DNA of 64,000 nucleotides from Pseudomonas cerasi (GTDB lineage: Bacteria > Pseudomonadota > Gammaproteobacteria > Pseudomonadales > Pseudomonadaceae), in contig NZ_LT222319.1 in the NCBI RefSeq assembly GCF_900074915.1, forward strand, positions 4,001,001 to 4,065,000. The letters run 5' to 3'. The position numbers were made by a program, and so were the translations under genes. Position 1 is the stretch's first letter. Each line of letters begins with the position of its first letter. This document shows, in pieces, positions 59,201 to 64,000 of the stretch. A model generated the notes under the pieces. It saw only the letters and a list, made by a program, of their open reading frames with translations, was not told the origin of the DNA and did not search any database.

Positions 59201-59947
59201 TCAGCCTCCGAAACTGCTGCTGCCACTGCTGCTCTTGCCGCCCCAGCCACTGCGTGCCGAAGCCTGGCTGCCGAAGCCGCCGCGCGAGATGGTCGATGAC
59301 ACCGAAGACGAGCCGGACCCAGAGCTGCCCAGATTGCGCCCCAGGGTGCTCCTGCCGTAGCTGCGATCCGGGCTGGATTGCGCCTGGGTGGAACGGCCGA
59401 AGGTCTTGCCGCGATCGATCTGACTGGGCAGCGACGAGCTGTAATAACCGCCTCGATCATCGCGCGTCTGGTAGATGGGCTGCGAGTAATAGCGGTTATT
59501 GCCGAAGCCGTTGCTGAGCAGATTGCCGATCAGCAGCCCGGCCATCAGCCCGGTGGTGCCACTCATGCCTGCCGGAGCAGACTGGTTGACTTCCTGATTG
59601 GCACGGTCGAGTGCCTCTTTCGGCACTTGCCCGGAAAAGCCCAGTTCGAAGCCGCCGAGCTTGGGCATGTACTTGCCGTCAGAGGTGACCTGGCAATAAT
59701 CCGGTACGAAGTCCGCGTCGCAGGACGCCTTGTCCTCATAGGTCGGCGCAATGCGGCGATGATCGGACAGCGCCTGCATGTAGGCATCCGAACAGATATT
59801 CACCGGCACCTTGGCATCGACGCATTCCTGCACCGAACTGAAGTTGGCCTTGGCGTTGACGGTGTCCTTTTTCTCGGACGGGCCACACCCGGCAAGGGCC
59901 AGGGGCAGTGCACCGGCGAGTACCAATTTTACTGAACTACGTCTCAT
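59201..59947 (-). CDS. yjfM: DUF1190 lipoprotein (YgiB/YjfM-like)
   Basis: 248 residues. Lipobox LALAGC with the lipidated cysteine at residue 21. A conserved cysteine-rich domain follows (VQECVDAKVPVNICSDAYMQAL, CDADFVPDYCQ). The C-terminal 80 residues are low-complexity Gly/Ser/Arg. Matches E. coli YgiB/YjfM in type and in position next to the YjfC-like gene. Likely anchored in the envelope; function unknown. Confidence 0.87.
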   Translation of the reverse strand: MRRSSVKLVLAGALPLALAGCGPSEKKDTVNAKANFSSVQECVDAKVPVNICSDAYMQALSDHRRIAPTYEDKASCDADFVPDYCQVTSDGKYMPKLGGFELGFSGQVPKEALDRANQEVNQSAPAGMSGTTGLMAGLLIGNLLSNGFGNNRYYSQPIYQTRDDRGGYYSSSLPSQIDRGKTFGRSTQAQSSPDRSYGRSTLGRNLGSSGSGSSSVSSTISRGGFGSQASARSGWGGKSSSGSSSFGG

Positions 59948-59974
59948 CGTGAGTCTCCTTGTTCAAGGCTGCCG

Positions 59975-60400
59975 TCAGACCGACGGGGTCATGCAGGCGG
60001 CATTGAGAAGACCGACGCTGATCGCGACGCTGGCCGAATAGATGGCTGCTGCCATTTCGCCCTTGGCGATGCGTGTCGACAGGCCCTTGAGCACCAGACT
60101 GGTAACGCCGAACGCCAGCAACTGCACAATGGCGGCAATCACCACCCAGACGATCACGTCCAGAATGCTGATGCTGTAGCTGATGATGTTACTGGCCGGC
60201 AGCGCGAAACCGATCAGCGAACCACCCAACGCCAGCGCGGCGGCACTGTTGTTCTCGCGAATCAGCGCAAACTCCTTGTGTGGGGTGATCCGGCTGTAGA
60301 TGAACTGGAACAGCGCGAACAGGATGACCGCCACCAGAATGTACAGGACGAAGCCAAACACGGCCGTGGCATTGAGCGACATACGCAGCGCGTCGATCAT
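59975..60400 (-). CDS. yjfL: DUF350 membrane protein (YjfL-like)
   Basis: 141 residues with four hydrophobic helices (about 14-34, 50-70, 82-104 and 115-135). The family motif RENNSAAALALGGSLIGFALP is present in the second helix, as in YjfL. It is 27 bp from the lipoprotein gene and 13 bp from the DUF2491 gene. DUF350 proteins are often found with PspA-like proteins and ATP-grasp ligases. Confidence 0.87.
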   Translation of the reverse strand: MIDALRMSLNATAVFGFVLYILVAVILFALFQFIYSRITPHKEFALIRENNSAAALALGGSLIGFALPASNIISYSISILDVIVWVVIAAIVQLLAFGVTSLVLKGLSTRIAKGEMAAAIYSASVAISVGLLNAACMTPSV

Positions 60401-60413
60401 GAGGATTTCCTTG

Positions 60414-61079
60414 TCAAAGAACGTTGATATCAGTGGATTGCAGCGTTATGCCGACCGCCGTGGTGAGCGTGATGCTGCCCTCCTCGTCTTCCTCTACGGA
60501 AAACAGCAGAAATTCACGGCGGTTGATCAGTCCCGTTTCGCGGGCGTACAGCATGCTCAGGTGCTTGACACGATAAGTCGCGTCGGGACTGACAATGTCT
60601 TCATCGAGCGGCGTCAGCTCGGTCTGGCCAGGGGAAGTCCCCCATTGCCGCTCGAAGACCTCGCCATCGTGCTCGTAGGTCGGCAGGCCGATCTTCGATG
60701 ATGGCCCGGTCAGGCGCAGCAATTCATCCTTGCTGGTGATCGGCTCGGCGCTGTAGTAGCCGAACAGGATGATGTCCTGCACGTCCTCCGGATTGGGGCC
60801 GTCGCTGACCACTTGCAGAAAATAGTCCTCGTTATCGAGGTAAAAACGATGCAGTGCCATGGACTGGCCGAGATCGATATGCCCTACGGACCAGACCTTT
60901 TCATCGCCCGGGACGACCACTTCCGAGTGACCGTCGAGCAACAGCTTCAGTGAACTGTCCAGGCACAGCATGCGTCCGGACGCCAGCCCCAGCGGACTGA
61001 CCGTGCTGACCGGTTGTACGCCGTCCCGGCCTGATGCCTTGGGGGCTTCCAGGCCCATGGCCCGTTTGAACCAACTCAT
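60414..61079 (-). CDS. yjfK: DUF2491 protein (YjfK-like)
   Basis: 221 residues from MSWFKRAMGLEAP; AAGGAA lies seven bases upstream, and the open frame above it has no coding character. A soluble beta-rich protein (GHIDLGQSMALHRFYLDNEDYFLQVV, LTPLDEDIVSPDATYRVKHLSMLYAR). Corresponds to YjfK in the E. coli operon. Function unknown. Confidence 0.87.
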   Translation of the reverse strand: MSWFKRAMGLEAPKASGRDGVQPVSTVSPLGLASGRMLCLDSSLKLLLDGHSEVVVPGDEKVWSVGHIDLGQSMALHRFYLDNEDYFLQVVSDGPNPEDVQDIILFGYYSAEPITSKDELLRLTGPSSKIGLPTYEHDGEVFERQWGTSPGQTELTPLDEDIVSPDATYRVKHLSMLYARETGLINRREFLLFSVEEDEEGSITLTTAVGITLQSTDINVL

Positions 61080-61163
61080 AATCCATTTCCTTGCAGTGAC
61101 GGGTGACGATATATAACGCTCTTCAAGCGCAACAGGCGCACTGCCGCCGCGCATTAGACTGGC

Positions 61164-61718
61164 TCACTTCTGCGCCAGCAATGCCCTGGAATGCATCAGC
61201 CAGGCCACACAAACGCCCGCAACTGCACCGGCGATATGTGATTCGAACGACACGCCGGCCACCGGAACGAAGCCGAATACCAACCCGCTGTAAGCGGCCA
61301 GCACCAGCAGCGCGATCAGTACGCTGGCGATACTGCGCTGATACCACGCACGCGCCAGCAGATAAGCCCACAAACCAAAAATCAGACCGCTTGCGCCGAC
61401 ATGGATATTGCTGCGACCGAAGCTCCAGACCAGCAGCCCGCCCAGCAGGCAGATCAGCCCGGCGACCCATGCATAACGCCTGACACCCTCGGTCGCCACC
61501 AGCCAGCTCAGCACAATGAACGGCAACAGATTGCTGAGCAAGTGCTGAATCGACCCGTGCAGAAAGGGCGCAAACACAATGCCGCGCAACCCGATGAGGC
61601 TGCGCGGCATGATACCGAAATGGACCAGACTGTTGTCGGTGACCGAGCTGATTGCCTGTACCGCAATCAACACGGCCGAGAGGACGAGGATGACCTTGAG
61701 TCGTCGGGAAAACGCCAT
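61164..61718 (-). CDS. Rhomboid-family intramembrane serine protease
   Basis: 184 residues with about six membrane helices. The catalytic dyad is visible: Ser110 in GASGLIFG and His161 in ESHIAGAVAG; the oxyanion/HxxxxHxxxN region reads HGSIQHLLSN (54-63). It lies 31 bp after the PspA-like gene and 85 bp before the DUF2491 gene, so it sits inside the operon, where E. coli has no such gene. A membrane protease inside a PspA-type envelope unit suggests regulated cleavage of a partner; substrate unknown. Confidence 0.9.
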   Translation of the reverse strand: MAFSRRLKVILVLSAVLIAVQAISSVTDNSLVHFGIMPRSLIGLRGIVFAPFLHGSIQHLLSNLLPFIVLSWLVATEGVRRYAWVAGLICLLGGLLVWSFGRSNIHVGASGLIFGLWAYLLARAWYQRSIASVLIALLVLAAYSGLVFGFVPVAGVSFESHIAGAVAGVCVAWLMHSRALLAQK

Positions 61719-61748
61719 GCACTACCCTCGTCCACCTTGTTGCAGCGC

Positions 61749-62456
61749 TTACTGAGCCGGCGTGTGACTTTTGGCTTTCAGGCGCGCCAGTACATCCTGC
61801 GCACCGCCGCTTTTGGCGCCGATCCCGGCATCCTGCAGACGACGTTCCAGATCGCTGCCGCTGGACTGGCTGGCCAGTTCTTCAGCCGCTTCGAGCTTGG
61901 CATCCTGTTCGTCCTGACGCTGCTTGAGACGTGCCAGCGAACCCACTGCGGTTTCCACGGCGCCGCTGGCACCGCCGGTTGCGGTGGCCGTTGCAACGCG
62001 AGCCTTTTGCACGGTTTCACGGGCCTTGGCCATCTCGACCTGCTGCTTGAGGCTCTTGATTCGCGACTCGGCCTTGATCACCTGATCCTGCAGCAGGTTG
62101 ACCTGCTTGCTGAACTGATCGGCCAGCGCCTGCTCCTGATCACGCAGGGCTTCGATTTCGGCAATCTTGTTTGCACATTCGACAGCCAGCGCTTCTTCAC
62201 CCTTATCGAGGGCCTGCAGGGCGCGACCTTCCCAGTTGGCGATGCTGGTGGCGTGTTCTTCAAGACGCTGCGCCGAGAGTTTGTGCTTGGCCTTGATGGT
62301 GATCAGCCCGTCGCGGGCCTTGACCAGCGCGTTCTCGGCGTCACGGATTTCCTGGTCCAGAATGCGGATGGCATTGGCGTCGGCAATCGACTCGCCCACT
62401 TCGGAAGCGCCGCCACGGACAGCGGTCACCAGTTTTTTCCAGATACTTGTAGTCAT
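61749..62456 (-). CDS. yjfJ: PspA/IM30-family protein (YjfJ-like)
   Basis: 235 residues, almost wholly coiled coil (25-190), opening MTTSIWKKLVTAVRGGASEVGESIADANAIRILDQEIRDAENAL, the PspA/IM30 pattern, with an Ala/Gln-rich C-terminus. ESCRT-III-like proteins of this type bind and stabilise the inner membrane. Second gene of the operon, 26 bp from yjfI. Confidence 0.9.
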   Translation of the reverse strand: MTTSIWKKLVTAVRGGASEVGESIADANAIRILDQEIRDAENALVKARDGLITIKAKHKLSAQRLEEHATSIANWEGRALQALDKGEEALAVECANKIAEIEALRDQEQALADQFSKQVNLLQDQVIKAESRIKSLKQQVEMAKARETVQKARVATATATGGASGAVETAVGSLARLKQRQDEQDAKLEAAEELASQSSGSDLERRLQDAGIGAKSGGAQDVLARLKAKSHTPAQ

Positions 62457-62482
62457 GAATGTTCTCCGCCTGACAGCGCTGT

Positions 62483-63136
62483 TCAGTAGATGAAATGATC
62501 TTCAAAAGCATCGGCCGCACGGATCACGTTGTCCGCGAGTGTGAGGATTTCCTGCACGATTACAGTGAGCGAAGAGGCCGCGCTCAGTGCGCCGAACAGG
62601 CAGTAGACTTCCTGACCGCCGCCCAGCTTTTCGATGCCGACCGACGACAGCGGAAACAGGTCGCGGCTGCGCAGGACAACGTCGTTGAACGCTTGCACGT
62701 TCTTGATCTTGTTCACTTCGATCAAGGTCGCATCGGCGAGAATCTGCTCGCCTTCCACGGCGATGTAGATCGGCAGGTCGCCGTAGTCGGCCATGGTCAG
62801 CCTGATTCCCGAGGCATCGCCCTCGGTCACATCGAGCTCGATCTTGCCGTTCGTCACCAGTTCCAGTTCGCTGAGTGCCTTCTGCAGAGAGCTGATGGTC
62901 CAGTGGGTATTCTCGGTCATGAAGTCCTCCAGTTTTATTCTGTCGCCCAGAAAGGGCTGTCTTAAAGCTTTTTCGATCCCCCGCAAGGCATCGACATTTT
63001 CCGGCCGGATCCAGAATTCGCGCTTCACCAGCCCCGCCTCCTTGAGCCGCAGGCGCATTTCACGCATGTAATCGGTGGAGCTCTTGGACACCTTGGCCGG
63101 GACCGTTGCGTTATCGCCCTGGGATTTACGAGGCAT
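62483..63136 (-). CDS. yjfI: YjfI-like DUF2170 protein with N-terminal extension
   Basis: 217 residues. From Met73 on (MTENTHWTISSLQKALSELEL) it matches the length and layout of E. coli YjfI (DUF2170). The first 72 residues are extra; residues 19-50 (STDYMREMRLRLKEAGLVKREFWIRPENVDAL) resemble ribbon-helix-helix DNA-binding regions (R-L-x3-GL-x-R-x-E-x-W pattern). Both ATGs have good sites: GGGGAA before 63136 and GGAGGA before the internal ATG at 62920. First gene of the operon. Confidence 0.85.
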   Translation of the reverse strand: MPRKSQGDNATVPAKVSKSSTDYMREMRLRLKEAGLVKREFWIRPENVDALRGIEKALRQPFLGDRIKLEDFMTENTHWTISSLQKALSELELVTNGKIELDVTEGDASGIRLTMADYGDLPIYIAVEGEQILADATLIEVNKIKNVQAFNDVVLRSRDLFPLSSVGIEKLGGGQEVYCLFGALSAASSLTVIVQEILTLADNVIRAADAFEDHFIY

Positions 63137-63180
63137 TGGCGCTTCCCCTTGCTGCTGGCCGTGAATCAGGTAAGCAACGT

Positions 63181-63218
63181 ATCAGATGTTTCTGAAGATA
63201 GATACGCATCACATGTGA
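63181..63218. promoter_or_regulatory. Repeat pair ATCAGATGT / ATCACATGT upstream of yjfI
   Basis: Near-identical nonamers at 63181-63189 and 63208-63216, 27 bp apart; the second is part of the palindrome TCACATGTGA (63209-63218). Position, 45-80 bp upstream of yjfI, is right for operator sites. Speculative. Confidence 0.4.
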
Positions 63219-63320
63219 GATTTTCAGGAGTCCATTCTTATCGTCGTTACACTACACGAGATGAATTCTGAAAACCGGATGGCTGAAACCCTGGTAACTG
63301 GATAAACGCCAGTCTCTGCA

Positions 63321-63405
63321 GGAGCGGGCTTGCTCGCGAAGGTGCCGGTACAATCCACGGAAAGAGACGTTGCAACCATCGCCTTCGCGAGCAAGCTCGC
63401 TCCCA
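63321..63405. repeat. Inverted pair of Pseudomonas REP elements
   Basis: GGAGCGGGCTTGCTCGCGAA (from 63321) and TTCGCGAGCAAGCTCGCTCC (to 63403) are inverted REP copies, about 38 bp apart, in the gap between yjfI and pepN. Typical extragenic Pseudomonas BIME-like unit. Confidence 0.85.
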
Positions 63406-63456
63406 CGAGATGAGCGCATTGCGATGAGCGCTTTGAGCATTAGCATACAAATCAAA

Positions 63457-63494
63457 AAAGGCGCTGTCCGCATCAGCAGACAGCGCCTTTATCA
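63457..63494 (-). terminator. Rho-independent terminator of pepN
   Basis: GGCGCTGTC and GACAGCGCC pair around a ten-base loop (63462-63489); on minus a TTTTTT run follows. It lies about 37 bp past the pepN stop. Confidence 0.88.
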
Positions 63495-63530
63495 CCCACG
63501 CAGTTCAGGCAATAGGCACAGTACAAACCC

Positions 63531-64000
63531 TTATTCAGCCAGGCTTTTGCTCACCACTTCATACACGTCCGCCGACAGTTTGCCGGAGGCGAGGATGCGC
63601 TCCAGCTCGGCCTTCATCAGCGCCTGACGGGCGCTGTCGTATTTGCGCCAGCGGGTCAGTGGTGCCAATTGACGAGAAGCGATCTGCGGGTTCAGCGCGT
63701 TCAGTTCGATCACCAGGTCCGCCAGGAAGCGGTAGCCGGAGCCATCAGCCGCGTGGAAGTTGACCAGGTTCTGCCCGGCGAAGGCACCGATCAGGGCACG
63801 CACCTTGTTCGGGTTCTTGATGCTGAAGGCCGGGTGTTTCATCAATTCCTGCACACGCTGCAGGCCGCCTGGCAGCGTGCTCGCCGCCTGGACGCTGAAC
63901 CACTGATCCATGACCAGAGCATTGCTCTTGAAGTTCTCGGCAAACACGGCGAGCGCCTTGTCGCGCTCGGCAGTGAACGGTGAATTGACCAGCACGGCCA
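63531..64000 (-). CDS. pepN: Aminopeptidase N, C-terminal part only
   Basis: The final 156 codons; the gene enters from the right edge. The C-terminal helical domain of PepN is recognisable (ALVMDQWFSVQAAS, VQELMKHPAFSIKNPNKVRALIGAFA, LNPQIASRQLAPLTRWRKYD). PepN is a zinc metallo-aminopeptidase of the M1 family with a cytosolic role in peptide turnover; its catalytic HEXXH region is outside the window. Confidence 0.93.
   Translation of the reverse strand, partial: AVLVNSPFTAERDKALAVFAENFKSNALVMDQWFSVQAASTLPGGLQRVQELMKHPAFSIKNPNKVRALIGAFAGQNLVNFHAADGSGYRFLADLVIELNALNPQIASRQLAPLTRWRKYDSARQALMKAELERILASGKLSADVYEVVSKSLAE

Overview
The window reads as a chromosomal segment of a gamma-proteobacterial Pseudomonas, most likely of the P. 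syringae group. The evidence is the clpX-clpP-tig neighbourhood next to a tRNA cluster and folD, close to E. coli orthologues at protein level, high-GC third positions, Pseudomonas-type REP palindromes (63.3 kb and 44.5 kb), and a P. syringae-like family of palindromic intergenic repeats (12.4, 44.4 and 51.8 kb). There are no prophage genes, insertion sequences, CRISPR arrays or rRNA operons. This is core and shell genome with a few local lesions.

Layout. 0-4.2 kb: protein quality control (clpX 5' end, clpP, tig, all on minus), a tRNA-Arg/His/Leu operon with its own promoter and terminator, and folD. 4.2-12.4 kb: a six-gene minus-strand ABC importer resembling the rhizobial glycerol system GlpSTPQUV, divergent from an AcoR-like sigma-54 activator; the gap between them holds a sigma-54 promoter and a seven-fold TGAAC array. 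12.6-17.1 kb: cysS-glnS (minus) and ppiB-lpxH (plus). 17.4-20.8 kb: a marR-emrA-emrB efflux operon with a very clear operator/promoter. 20.9-26 kb: miaE, a DUF1289 protein, acnB with a long structured leader, and mntP behind a yybP-ykoY Mn2+ riboswitch. 26-31.6 kb: the 180-kDa NAD-glutamate dehydrogenase and a small hypothetical gene. 31.6-32.5 kb: an amidohydrolase whose C-terminus is frameshifted by a 29-bp tandem duplication.

32.6-44.4 kb: a translationally coupled MoxR/BatA-BatD-type operon followed by sbcD-sbcC. 44.6-46.5 kb: small genes and a beta-propeller lactonase. 46.6-51.8 kb: a sugar-acid catabolic cluster (AraD1-like protein, MFS importer, arabinonate-type dehydratase, FadR-family regulator) with a GntR/FadR-type operator. 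51.8-52.4 kb: a four-fold 150-bp tandem array. 52.4-57.5 kb: DUF1329, a YCF48-like propeller and an RND/MMPL transporter, the last split by a +1 frameshift. 58-63.1 kb: a seven-gene operon collinear with E. coli yjfIJKLMC (PspA-like, DUF350, DUF1190, DUF2491 and glutathionylspermidine-synthase-like proteins) with a rhomboid protease gene inserted between yjfJ and yjfK and an N-terminally extended YjfI. The window closes with the 3' end of pepN.

The most system-like region is the PspA/rhomboid/ATP-grasp operon at 58-63 kb. The best regulatory signals are the sigma-54/TGAAC intergenic region (10.3-10.5 kb), the marR operator (20.8 kb), the acnB leader (22.2-22.4 kb) and the mntP riboswitch (25.2 kb). 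All family assignments come from reading the sequence; no database searches were run.
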